64,000 nt of DNA, taken from contig CAVWSN010000033.1 of the NCBI GenBank assembly GCA_963757815.1, positions 98,512 through 162,511 of the forward strand, in the 5' to 3' direction. This document shows, one piece after another, positions 16,655 through 24,915 of this stretch (its first letter is position 1; every line of letters begins with the position of its first letter). The notes under the pieces are model-generated. The model did no database searches. It was not told the origin of the DNA and saw only the letters and a program-made list of their open reading frames with translations. The translations under genes were made by a program, and so were the position numbers. The DNA is from JACVRW01 sp963757815 (GTDB lineage: Bacteria; Actinomycetota; Thermoleophilia; Solirubrobacterales; Thermoleophilaceae).

Positions 16655-17478
16655 GCGCGTGACCGCAGCGCCCCCCGCTGCAGGTGGTGGTCCACGAGCC
16701 ACTCGAAGTTCTCCTGCCCGGTGCCGTGGAGGTGCCAGTCGGCGCCTCCGCCAGTCACGAGACCGCCCTCGACCAGACGCGCGAGCGCGTGGCTCACAGA
16801 CGGCCGCTCGGCGCCCACGAGCTGGCCGAGGAGCCGGTGTGTCAGCGGCAGCTTCAGATGGATGCCGGCGGGCTCCACCCTTCCCCAGCGCGTCGCCAGG
16901 TGCCAGAGCACGAGCGCCAGGCGCACCTCGAGTCGCGGATGCGAGGTGATGGCCCGTTGCACACCGAGGTCGCGCGTACGCCTGGCGCTGCGGCGCAGCA
17001 GCGCATAGGTGAGCTGCGGCCAGGGCCGGACCCGCTCCGCGAACGGAGCGTCCAGCAACGCGAGCCGGGCCGGCACCAACACGTGCCAGGAGGATTCGCG
17101 GGGGATCAGGTCGTCCTCGCTGTCTCCCCACGGCTGCAGCAGGTCGCCGGCGCCCACGAGCTCGGTCGCCGTGCGATCCCCGACGTGCACGTTGACCGCG
17201 ATCACGCCGTCGAGGACGAGCAGGCCTAGGCCCGAGTCCACGCTCCCGAAGCGGGCCCAGAGCCGGCATTCGCCGACGGGCGCATCCACGACCGGCACTG
17301 TCGCGATCTGGCGAACGACCATGCGCATCCGCGGGTCGAACTCCTCGGCGAGGTCGGTGTCCACGTCCAGCAGGTAGCAGAACGAGGCCGGCGGCCGGGG
17401 ATCGCGCGGATGACCGTCGGTCGGCGCGGGCCAGACCGAGGCATGCTGCATGGCCGGCTCTCGCTCATGCGGATGCAT
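16651..17478 (-). CDS. Crp/Fnr-family transcriptional regulator
   Basis: About 276 aa. An N-terminal cyclic-nucleotide-type beta-roll domain (for example FGSVDSGLGLLVLDGVIAVN and LVGAGDLLQPWG) is followed by a C-terminal winged helix whose recognition region is PLTHRLLGQLVGAERPSVSH. No Cys cluster like that of Fnr is seen, so O2 sensing by an Fe-S cluster is unlikely; the effector is unknown. Starts at 17478 (ATG) or 17451 (ATG) are preferred over GTG 17532, which would lie inside an operator-like dyad. It is the first gene of the leftward arm and probably controls the divergent hydrogenase operon and itself. Confidence 0.85.
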   Translation of the reverse strand: MHPHEREPAMQHASVWPAPTDGHPRDPRPPASFCYLLDVDTDLAEEFDPRMRMVVRQIATVPVVDAPVGECRLWARFGSVDSGLGLLVLDGVIAVNVHVGDRTATELVGAGDLLQPWGDSEDDLIPRESSWHVLVPARLALLDAPFAERVRPWPQLTYALLRRSARRTRDLGVQRAITSHPRLEVRLALVLWHLATRWGRVEPAGIHLKLPLTHRLLGQLVGAERPSVSHALARLVEGGLVTGGGADWHLHGTGQENFEWLVDHHLQRGALRSRA

Positions 17479-17524
17479 ACGGTCGCGGTCGCACCATAAC
17501 GCCACCGGACCATCCCGTTTTGGC

Positions 17525-17563
17525 GTAATCACGCTTACCGGATCACGGGGTAACCCGGATTAC
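17525..17563. promoter_or_regulatory. Twin GTAA-N6-TTAC dyads, probable Crp/Fnr-type operators
   Basis: Two inverted repeats with identical half-sites and identical 6-bp spacers: GTAA-TCACGC-TTAC at 17525-17538 and GTAA-CCCGGA-TTAC at 17550-17563, centre to centre 25 bp. Half-site geometry matches Crp/Fnr dimers. They sit between the divergent regulator and hypC. For hypC, a TTAGAA at 17593-17598 could be a -10, which would place the dyads near -48 and -73. Binding by the adjacent regulator is inference. Confidence 0.6.
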
Positions 17564-17635
17564 GTGTCCCCTCATAGGGCCTCGGAGCGGTGTTAGAACC
17601 AGGGCCGGCCGCTACTGCAGAGGAGGCGACGACGC

Positions 17636-17914
17636 ATGTGCCTGGCGATCCCCGGGCGGGTGATCGAGTTGGTCGACGAGGAGCAGCGGCTCGCCAAGGT
17701 CGACATCGCCGGGGTCCGCCGTAGCGTCAACGTCGGCCTGCTCGACGGGGAGGACGGTGGCGCCCACCCCGGCGACTGGGTGCTCATCCACGTCGGGTTC
17801 GCGCTCTCGAAGGTCGACGAGGAGGAGGCGCAGGCGACGCTGCGGCTTCTGCGGGGGATGGGCGCCGACTTCGACGCGGCGTTGGAGGAGCTCAAGGGCA
17901 GCGTGACCGGGTGA
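17636..17914 (+). CDS. hypC: Hydrogenase assembly chaperone HypC
   Basis: 92 aa beginning MCLAIPGRV, with the essential Cys2 of HypC that carries the Fe(CN)2CO intermediate together with HypD. It is a small beta-barrel followed by a helix (EEEAQATLRLLRGMG). AGGAGG at 17621-17626 precedes the ATG. First gene of the rightward hydrogenase operon; its stop overlaps the next gene's GTG (GTGA). Confidence 0.95.
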   Translation: MCLAIPGRVIELVDEEQRLAKVDIAGVRRSVNVGLLDGEDGGAHPGDWVLIHVGFALSKVDEEEAQATLRLLRGMGADFDAALEELKGSVTG

Positions 17915-18150
17915 GCGCTCAGCACGAGCACTGCGAGTCCGGCCACGGCTGCATCACCTGCGGCGATCAGGCATTCGAGATGAAGGTGGTGGCGGTGGAC
18001 ACCGACCGTGGACTCGCGGTCTGCGTCGACGACGACGGCCAGCCGGCCGAGATCGACACCCTGCTCGTCGAGCCGGCGCTTCCGGGCGAGCGGCTGCTGG
18101 TGCATGCCGGGGTGGCGATTGCGCGCCTCGACGCCGAGGCGGCCGCATGA
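17911..18150 (+). CDS. Second HypC/HupF-like small protein with Cys-rich N-terminus
   Basis: 79 aa. The barrel portion (MKVVAVDTDRGLAVCVDDDG .. LLVEPALPGERLLVHAGVAIA) follows the HypC fold, but the protein lacks the N-terminal Met-Cys. Instead it starts with a His/Cys-rich segment, HEHCESGHGCITCGDQ. Similar CITC-type HypC relatives are, from memory, common in actinobacterial hydrogenase clusters. The extra Cys and His could bind metal. It overlaps hypC upstream (GTGA) and hypD downstream (ATGA), so expression is coupled to both. Confidence 0.8.
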   Translation: MSAQHEHCESGHGCITCGDQAFEMKVVAVDTDRGLAVCVDDDGQPAEIDTLLVEPALPGERLLVHAGVAIARLDAEAAA

Positions 18151-19262
18151 GGTTCGTCGACGAGTTCCGCGACGCCGAGATCGCGGGCGCGCTGTCGCGC
18201 GAGATCCTGTCGGTGGTCGAGCCGGGCCGCCATTACAAGGTGATGGAGGTCTGCGGCGGGCACACCCACTCGATCTACAAGTACGGCGTCGACGACCTGC
18301 TGCCCTCGAACGTCGAGCTCGTGCACGGGCCCGGCTGCCCCGTCTGCGTGATCCCCATGGGGCGCGTCGACGACGGCATCGCCCTCGCCCACGAGGACGG
18401 CGTGATCTTCACCTGCTTCGGCGACATGATGCGGATCCCCGGTTCGCACGGCAGCCTGCTCGACGCGAAGGCCGAGGGCGCGGACGTGCGCATGGTCTAC
18501 TCGCCGCTCGACGCACTCCGGATCGCCCAGCAGAACCCGGAGCGCGACGTGATCTTCTTCGCGATCGGGTTCGAGACGACGGCGCCCTCGACCGCGCTGA
18601 CCCTGAAGCGAGCCAAGGCGGACGGGGTCGAGAACTTCTTCTGCATGTGCAACCACGTGACGATCGTGCCGCCGTTGCGCGCGCTGCTCGACTCGCCCGA
18701 CCTGCGCCTCGACGGCTTCGTCGGCCCCGGTCACGTATCGACGGTGGTCGGCGCCCGGCCGTTCGAGTTCATCCCGGCGGACTACGGCAAGCCGCTGGTC
18801 GTCGCCGGCTTCGAGCCGCTCGACATCCTGCAGGCGATCCAGATGATCCTGCGCCAGCTCGCCGAGGGCCGCTGCGAGGTCGAGAACCAGTACAGGCGGG
18901 TCGTCCCCTACGAGGGCAACCGGCGCGCGCTCGAGGTGATGGCGGAGGTGTTCGAGCTGCGACCGCACTTCGAGTGGCGCGGCCTCGGCTTCATCTCCCA
19001 GTCGGCGCTGAAGCTCAGCGACGCATACGCCGAGCTCGACGCCGAGCGGCGCTGGCAGGTGCCGGGCGTGCGCGTCGCGGATCCCAAAGCCTGCCAGTGC
19101 GGCGAGGTCCTGAAGGGCGTGATCAAGCCCTGGGAGTGCAAGGTGTTCGGAACCGCCTGCACGCCCGAGCGCCCGATCGGGACCTGCATGGTCTCCCCGG
19201 AGGGAGCGTGTGCCGCCTACTACAACTTCGGCCGCTTTGCGCGCGAGCGGGAGGTGGTGTGA
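18147..19262 (+). CDS. hypD: Hydrogenase maturation protein HypD
   Basis: 371 aa. HypD carries a [4Fe-4S] cluster and assembles the Fe(CN)2CO unit with HypC. Motifs: MEVCGGHTHSIYKYG, HGPGCPVCVIPMGRVD, FETTAPSTALTL, and the C-terminal Cys set WECKVFGTACTPERPIGTC. It is full length. The ATG overlaps the preceding stop and its own stop overlaps the hypE ATG. Confidence 0.96.
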   Translation: MRFVDEFRDAEIAGALSREILSVVEPGRHYKVMEVCGGHTHSIYKYGVDDLLPSNVELVHGPGCPVCVIPMGRVDDGIALAHEDGVIFTCFGDMMRIPGSHGSLLDAKAEGADVRMVYSPLDALRIAQQNPERDVIFFAIGFETTAPSTALTLKRAKADGVENFFCMCNHVTIVPPLRALLDSPDLRLDGFVGPGHVSTVVGARPFEFIPADYGKPLVVAGFEPLDILQAIQMILRQLAEGRCEVENQYRRVVPYEGNRRALEVMAEVFELRPHFEWRGLGFISQSALKLSDAYAELDAERRWQVPGVRVADPKACQCGEVLKGVIKPWECKVFGTACTPERPIGTCMVSPEGACAAYYNFGRFAREREVV

Positions 19263-20341
19263 TGGAGGCGCCACCGGCCTCCCGTGAGGAGCGAATCCTC
19301 GGCATCATCGAGACCGCTCGCGCCAAGCGGCCGAAGTTCCGCGATGAGCGCATCACGATGTCCCACGGCGCGGGCGGCAAGGCCACGCAGAGCCTGATCG
19401 AGGGCGTGTTCGCCCCGGCGTTCGACGTGGGCGACCTGGCGGACGCGGCCACACTCGCGCTCGGCGGCGCGGAGGTGGCGCTCACCACCGACAGCTTCGT
19501 GGTCAGTCCGCTGCGCTTCCCGGGAGGCTCGATCGGGGAGCTCGCCGTGAACGGGACGGTGAACGACCTGGCCGTGTCCGGCGCGCGACCGGTCGCGCTC
19601 AGCCTCTCGCTGATCCTCGAGGAGGGCCTCGAGGCCGACGTGCTCCGCGGCGAGGTCGAGGCGATCGCGAACGCCGCCGCGGAAGCCGGCGTCGCGGTGG
19701 TCACGGGCGACACCAAGGTCGTGGAGCGCGGGCACGGCGACGGCATGTACATCTGCACGACGGGCGTCGGGCTCCGGGACGAACGGGCGAAGCTCTCGCC
19801 CACCGCCCTGCAGCCCGGCGACCGCATGCTCGTCTCGGGGCCGATCGGCCAGCACGGCACGGCGATCATGCTGTCCCGCGACGACTTCGACCTCGAGGCC
19901 GAGATCGAGTCGGACACCTGCTCGCTCTGGCCGGCGGCGGATGCGCTGCTCGAGGCGGCGGGCCCGTCGCTGCGCTGCATGCGCGACGCGACGCGCGGGG
20001 GCGTGGCCTCGGTGCTCAACGAGCTGGCGCGGGCGTCACAGGTGGCGATGATCGTGCGCGAGGGAGAGATACCGGTGGACCCGGCGGTGGCGGGAGCGGC
20101 CGAACTGCTGGGAATCGACCCGATGTACGTGGCGAACGAGGGCAGGCTGGTCGCCTTCGTAGCTCCCGAGGCGGCGGAGGCGGCGCTGGCCGCGCTGCGC
20201 TCGGTGCCGGGCTGCGAGCGGGCCGCGGAGATAGGTGAGGTCAAGACCGAGCCGCCGGCGATGGTCCTGGTGGAGACGGCGTTCGGTGGCAGGCGCGTGA
20301 TGGATCAGCTGGTCGGCGATCCGCTGCCGCGGATCTGTTGA
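19262..20341 (+). CDS. hypE: Hydrogenase maturation protein HypE
   Basis: 359 aa. HypE dehydrates the C-terminal Cys thiocarbamate made by HypF to a thiocyanate, the cyanide donor. Visible: MSHGAGGKATQSLI, TTDSFVVSPLRFPGG, GDTKVVERGH, RDATRGGVASVLNE and the required C-terminal end PRIC. Nothing is missing. An AGGAGG at its 3' end (20341-20346) is the ribosome binding site of the following small-subunit gene. Confidence 0.96.
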   Translation: MEAPPASREERILGIIETARAKRPKFRDERITMSHGAGGKATQSLIEGVFAPAFDVGDLADAATLALGGAEVALTTDSFVVSPLRFPGGSIGELAVNGTVNDLAVSGARPVALSLSLILEEGLEADVLRGEVEAIANAAAEAGVAVVTGDTKVVERGHGDGMYICTTGVGLRDERAKLSPTALQPGDRMLVSGPIGQHGTAIMLSRDDFDLEAEIESDTCSLWPAADALLEAAGPSLRCMRDATRGGVASVLNELARASQVAMIVREGEIPVDPAVAGAAELLGIDPMYVANEGRLVAFVAPEAAEAALAALRSVPGCERAAEIGEVKTEPPAMVLVETAFGGRRVMDQLVGDPLPRIC

Positions 20342-20353
20342 GGAGGAGTGTCG

Positions 20354-21419
20354 ATGGCGACTGAGGTCGAGTTCGTACCCAACCAACACCAGACGGAGGC
20401 GGTCACGGCGCACGTCATATGGATGACGACCGGGCTCGTCCTGCGACGGCGACTCGGTCGCCATGACGTCGGCCACCAACCCCAGCCTCGAGGACATCAT
20501 CCAAGGGGTCATTCCCGGGATGCCGCGCGTGGTCGTGCACAACCCGGTGCTCGCCTACGAGAACGGCGCCGAGTTCATGGAGGCCTGGTGGCAGGCCGAG
20601 CGCGGTGAGCTCGACCCGTTCGTGCTGGTGGTGGAGGGCTCGATCCCCAACGAGCGGATCAACGGCGACGGCCATTGGGCCGCCATGGGCGTCGACCCCG
20701 AGACCGGCCAGCCGATCACGACGAACGAGTGGGTGGACCGGCTGGCGCCGAAGGCGGCAGCCGTGGTCGCGGTCGGCACCTGCGCCACCTACGGCGGGAT
20801 CCCGGCGATGAAGAACAACCCGACCGGCGCCATGGGCCTGCCCGACTACCTGGGCTGGAAGTGGAAGTCGAAGGCCGGCCTGCCGGTGGTGTGCATCCCC
20901 GGCTGCCCGGCGCAGCCGGACAACACGACCGAGACGCTGCTCTACCTGGTCCTCCACCTCGGCGGACTCGCGCCCGCACCCGAGCTCGACGATGCCCTGC
21001 GCCCCACCTGGCTGTTCGGACGCAGCGTGCGGGAGAGCTGCAACCGGGCGGGCTACACGGAGCAGGGCCAGTTCGCCACCGAGTACGGCGACGACCCGCG
21101 CTGCCTCGTCAAGCTCGGGTGCAAGGGCCCGGTGGTCAAGTGCAACGTGCCGGTTCGCGGCTGGGTCAACGGCATCGGCGGCTGCCCCAATGTGGGCGGG
21201 ATCTGCATGGCGTGCACGATGCCGGGATTCCCGGACAAGTACATGCCGTTCATGGACGAGGACGAGTGGGGCAGGGTCGCGGCCAACGCCACGCGCTTCA
21301 CCTACGGGCCGGTGCTCAAGTACTTCCGCAACCGGAACATCAAGAAGAACTACGACATCGAGCCCGAGTGGCGAAAGCCCGGGCCGCGGATCACGACGGG
21401 CTACCAGCCTCGCTGGTAG
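20354..21419 (+). CDS. hhyS: [NiFe]-hydrogenase small subunit, group 1h type, with one apparent +1 frameshift
   Basis: Homologous along its length to the copy at 15590-16654 and of the same size, 354 aa, once one base is removed. The ATG at 20354 has AGGAGG 7 nt upstream. The frame runs to Gly27-Leu28; removing the extra base near 20438 restores Ser29-Cys30-Asp-Gly-Asp33, the Cys-x-x-Asp proximal-cluster ligands. Everything after is intact: VGTCATYGGIPAMKNNPTG, CIPGCPAQPDN, KLGCKGPVVKCNVPVRGW, GGCPNVGGICMACTMPGFP. It lies directly upstream of the large subunit and is its natural partner. If the frameshift were real the protein would lose all clusters. Confidence 0.92.
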
Positions 21420-21453
21420 GCGGAGCGGCTAGCGAGGGAGAGGCGAGCGAGCA

Positions 21454-23235
21454 ATGTCGACAGTAGAGACCCCCCAGGAGCGCGAGGTCCTCGTCAAGGA
21501 GATGTCCTGGGACCCGATCACCCGCATCGTCGGGTCGCTCGGTATCCACACGGAGATCGACTTCACGAACCAGCAGGTCCTCAAGTGCTACAGCACTTCG
21601 ATGATCTTCCGCGGCTTCGACATCTTCATGAAGGGGATCGACCCGCGCGACGCGCACTACATCACGAGCCGCATCTGCGGCATCTGCGGCGACAACCACT
21701 GCACCTGCAGCTGCCTGAACCAGAACATGGCGTACGGCGTCAAGCCGCCGAAGCTCGGCGACTACGCCTACAACATCGCCGAGTCCGCGGACTTCATGTT
21801 CGACCACGCGATCTTCAACGACTGCATGGCGAACGTGGACTTCTGCGAGCAGATGGTGAAGGACACGAACCCGTCGCTGCTGAAGACCGCCGAGGACACC
21901 TCGGCGCCGCACTCCGACATCCACGGCTACCGGACGATCGCCGACATCATGCGGGCGCTCAACCCGTTCACCGGCGAGTTCTATCTCGAGACCCTGAACG
22001 TGGCGCGCTACACGCGCGAGATGTACTGCCTGTTCGGAGGCAGGCACACGCACCCGTCGACGATCATGCCGGGCGGCGTCAGCGCTCACATCACGCATCA
22101 GACCTGCACCGACTACTACGTGCGCCTGATGCGCTACATCGATTACACGAAGCGCAGCGTGCACATGCACGACGACCTGTACGACTTCTTCCTCGAGCAG
22201 CTGCCGGGCTACGACATGGTCGGCTACAGGGACACGAACCTCGTCTGCTGGGGCTGCTTCGACGACCCCGACTACGTCGACTACGACTACCGGAACATGA
22301 CCGAGTGGGGCCGCCGGCGCATGGTCACACCGGGCATCGCCATCAACGGCGAGCTCGTGACCACCGACCTGGTCGAGATCAACCTCATGATCCGGATCCT
22401 GCTCGGCTCGTCGTACTTCGACGGCTGGGAGAACGAGCGCACGTACGTGACACGGGACCCGCTCGGCAACGAGGTCTCGAAGGACCATCCCTGGAACAAG
22501 ACGACACTCCCGAAGCCGCAGCCGCGCGACTACACGGACAAGTACAGCTGGGTCGTATCGCCGCGGATCTATGACAAGCGCTCCGACACGCACGTGTGCT
22601 GCGACACGGGCGGCGGCCCGTTCGCGCGCCAGTGGGTGACCGCCAAGGCGGGGCTCGTGCAGCTCGGGGACTACCTCAAGGCAACCGGCAACTCGATCCA
22701 GATGGTGCTGCCGAAGACGGCCAACATGCCTGAGATGGAGCTCGAGTGGCACGTGCCCGAGAAGTCCAATGCGATCGAGCGCGATCGCGCCCGGACCTAT
22801 CACCAGGCCTACTCGGCACTGATCGGTCTCCACTGCCTCGAGAAGGCGATGGGCGAGCTGCGTGCGGGCCGGACGAAGTCGTGGAGCGACTTCACCGTGC
22901 CCGAGTCCGCGGTCAGCTGCGGCTTCCACGAGGCGGCGCGCGGCGTGCTCTCGCACCACATGGTGATCGAGGAGGGCAAGATCGCGAACTACCAGCCCTA
23001 CCCGCCGACGCCGTGGAACGCCAGCTCGCGCGACAAGTTCGGCACCCCTGGGCCCTACGAGGACGCAGTGCAGAACACGCCGATCTTCGAGGAGAACGGG
23101 CCGGACAAGTTCAAGGGCGTGGACATCATGCGGGCGGTGCGCAGCTTCGACCCGTGCCTGCCGTGCGGCGTGCACATGTACACCGGCAACGGCAAGGTCA
23201 GGAAGGTGATGCACACGCCCACCGCCTTGAGCTAG
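21454..23235 (+). CDS. hhyL: [NiFe]-hydrogenase large subunit, group 1h type
   Basis: 593 aa. Binds the NiFe(CN)2CO site that splits H2. The N-terminal ligand motif is SRICGICGDNHCTCS (Cys near residues 75 and 78); the C-terminal one is FDPCLPCGVH, with Cys568 and Cys571. A 19-residue tail (MYTGNGKVRKVMHTPTALS) follows His574 and should be removed by the maturation protease encoded downstream after nickel insertion. The overall sequence matches the high-affinity, O2-tolerant uptake enzymes of actinobacteria, for which atmospheric H2 oxidation is established in related strains; that activity is inferred here. Confidence 0.96.
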   Translation: MSTVETPQEREVLVKEMSWDPITRIVGSLGIHTEIDFTNQQVLKCYSTSMIFRGFDIFMKGIDPRDAHYITSRICGICGDNHCTCSCLNQNMAYGVKPPKLGDYAYNIAESADFMFDHAIFNDCMANVDFCEQMVKDTNPSLLKTAEDTSAPHSDIHGYRTIADIMRALNPFTGEFYLETLNVARYTREMYCLFGGRHTHPSTIMPGGVSAHITHQTCTDYYVRLMRYIDYTKRSVHMHDDLYDFFLEQLPGYDMVGYRDTNLVCWGCFDDPDYVDYDYRNMTEWGRRRMVTPGIAINGELVTTDLVEINLMIRILLGSSYFDGWENERTYVTRDPLGNEVSKDHPWNKTTLPKPQPRDYTDKYSWVVSPRIYDKRSDTHVCCDTGGGPFARQWVTAKAGLVQLGDYLKATGNSIQMVLPKTANMPEMELEWHVPEKSNAIERDRARTYHQAYSALIGLHCLEKAMGELRAGRTKSWSDFTVPESAVSCGFHEAARGVLSHHMVIEEGKIANYQPYPPTPWNASSRDKFGTPGPYEDAVQNTPIFEENGPDKFKGVDIMRAVRSFDPCLPCGVHMYTGNGKVRKVMHTPTALS

Positions 23236-23247
23236 GCGGGCGCCCAG

Positions 23248-24280
23248 ATGGCAATCGCTCCGGGAGACGGAAGACATCGGTCCGGCGCGGGCCAGCCCGC
23301 GCCCTCCCGCACGGCGCGGGTAACGGTGCTCGACCTGATGGCCGACGCGAGCGCCAGCGTGCCGGACTCCGGCGCGGCGGCCCGGCAACCCGCCGGACAC
23401 GCGCGTCCCGACGCCGAGGGCTCCGATGACCTGCTCGCCCGGATCGAGGCGCTCTCGGAGGAGCTCGAGACCGTGCAGGACCCGCGGGCGCGCGCCGTCG
23501 CGGGCGAGCTCATGTCGGCGACGCTCGAACTGCACGGCCGCGCGCTCGCGCGCGTTATGGAGCTGGTGGAGGAGGCGGGACCGTCCGCGGACCGTGCTTC
23601 GCGAGGCGCTGGTCGGCGACGGCATCGTGGCCAGCCTGCTGCTGGTCCACGGTCTGTACCCGGTCGACCTGGAGACGCGCGTTCGCGAGGCGCTCGACGA
23701 GGTCCGGCCCTACATGGAGTCGCACGGCGGGGACGTGGAGCTACTCGGCCTCGAGGACGGCGTGGCGCGGCTGCGGCTGCGCGGTAGTTGCGAAGGCTGC
23801 CCGGCTTCGTCCGCCACGCTCGAGCTCGCGATCAAGAAGGCTCTGATGGAGGCCGCTCCGGACCTCGACGGGCTGGAGGTCGAGGGCGCCGAAGCGGAGG
23901 AAGAGCCCGATATCGGAGGCGTGCCGCTCCCGCTGGCACCCGCGGGCGGCAGCGCGGGGCCGGGCGTGCCCGGCCTCTCCGAGTGGCGCGAGCTCGACGG
24001 CGCCGCTGAGCTCGAGCCCGGATCCGTTGCCCTGCTGGCCGGCCTGGCCGTTGCGAACGTCGAGGGCACGCTGCTCGCCTACCGCAACGCGTGCGCGGCA
24101 TGCGGCGGTCCGCTCGACGGCGGCCGCCTGGACGGCGGGGTGCTGTCCTGCCCGGGGTGCGGGCGCGGGTTCGATCTGCCGCGCGCCGGTCGTCCGGTCG
24201 AGGCCGGCGTACCGCAGCTCGGCCCGGTCCCCCTGCTCCGGGATCCGGACGGCAGGGTGAGGGTGGCGCTGCCGGCGTGA
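23248..24280 (+). CDS. NifU-domain plus Rieske-like Fe-S protein (HhyE-type), one apparent +1 frameshift
   Basis: About 343 aa after removing one base near 23590. The N-terminal third is helical and unrecognised. A NifU C-terminal domain follows (PYMESHGGDVELLG .. GSCEGCPAS, with its Cys-x-x-Cys). The C-terminal domain follows the Rieske pattern (RNACAACGGPLDGG .. VLSCPGCGRGFDLP), but both His ligands are replaced: the site reads Cys-x2-Cys .. Cys-x2-Cys. Proteins of this architecture sit beside group 1h and 2a hydrogenase genes and are proposed to pass electrons to the quinone pool. Alternative starts such as ATG 23340 are possible. The stop overlaps the next GTG. Confidence 0.78.
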
Positions 24281-24915
24281 GCTCCGCACGCGGCGCAGTT
24301 GCCGGCCTGCGGCGCTTTCGCCAAGGCCCCGGGCCGGGATCCTCCCGGCCCGGGGCCCTGGCTCGCACGGGCGAGCGCTGCGACCTGTGCGGCACCAGCC
24401 TCCCAGAGGACCACCGTCACCTGCTGCAACTCGAGGAACGCCGCATCGACTGCGCCTGCGAGGCGTGCTTCGCGCTGCGCTCGGGTGACCCGGAGTACCG
24501 GCCGACAGGCACGCGCGTCGTATGGCTGGAGAGCCTCGAGCTGAGCGACGAGCTCTGGGCGAGCTTCCAGATCCCGATCGGCCTCGCGTTCATCATGCGC
24601 AGCAGCGGGGTCGACCGGGTGGCGGCGCTCTACCCGAGCCCCGCCGGAGCCACGGAGTGCGAGCTCTACCTCGAGTCCTGGAACGAGCTCTGCGCCGCCA
24701 ACCCCGTGCTCGAGGAGCTCGAGACCGACGGCGAGGCGCTGATCGTGAATCGGCTGGCGGAGCCGCCCCAGTATGCGATCGCCCCGATCGACGACTGCTA
24801 CCGGCTCGTCGGGCTCGTCAAGACGCGCTGGGAGGGGATCTCGGGTGGCGCCGGGCTGGAACGCGCGATAGCCGGTTTCTTCGACGACCTGCGCGCTCGG
24901 GCGGAGGCGGCATGA
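24277..24915 (+). CDS. Hydrogenase-cluster protein of unknown function (DUF5947-like)
   Basis: 212 aa from GTG 24277 (GTGA overlap). Near residue 35 is a Cys-x2-Cys .. Cys-x-Cys-x2-Cys set: GERCDLCGTSLPEDHRHLLQ then RIDCACEACFAL, a likely metal site. The body contains VDRVAALYPSPAGATE and EELETDGEALIVNR, then a C-terminal helix. I believe this is the family filed as DUF5947, seen mainly in hydrogenase clusters; the name is from memory. The codons for residues 15-29 fall in a strong inverted repeat, so initiation downstream of it cannot be excluded. Confidence 0.72.
   Translation: MSSARGAVAGLRRFRQGPGPGSSRPGALARTGERCDLCGTSLPEDHRHLLQLEERRIDCACEACFALRSGDPEYRPTGTRVVWLESLELSDELWASFQIPIGLAFIMRSSGVDRVAALYPSPAGATECELYLESWNELCAANPVLEELETDGEALIVNRLAEPPQYAIAPIDDCYRLVGLVKTRWEGISGGAGLERAIAGFFDDLRARAEAA
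24320..24362 (+). other. Strong intra-operon hairpin
   Basis: GGCCCCGGGCCGGGA (24325-24339) pairs perfectly with 24343-24357 around a TCC loop; after one A-C mismatch the stem continues for four more base pairs. No T-tract follows. It lies inside the 5' coding region of the gene at 24277, about 45 bp after the stop of the NifU/Rieske-like gene. It could attenuate transcription, protect the upstream mRNA, or mark the true gene boundary. Confidence 0.7.

Noticed and set aside
20432..20445. Programmed ribosomal frameshift in the small-subunit gene
   Set aside because: No slippery heptamer or downstream pseudoknot is evident, the paralogue needs no shift, and similar shifts occur in unrelated genes of the window.
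15590..21419. Tat signal peptides on the hydrogenase small subunits
   Set aside because: Both start only about 20 residues before the first cluster motif and have no twin-arginine or hydrophobic segment, as expected for group 1h.
21391..23625. A 744-codon minus-strand open frame opposite the hydrogenase large subunit
   Set aside because: Arg/His/Val-rich composition typical of an antisense frame; the plus-strand gene carries all catalytic motifs.
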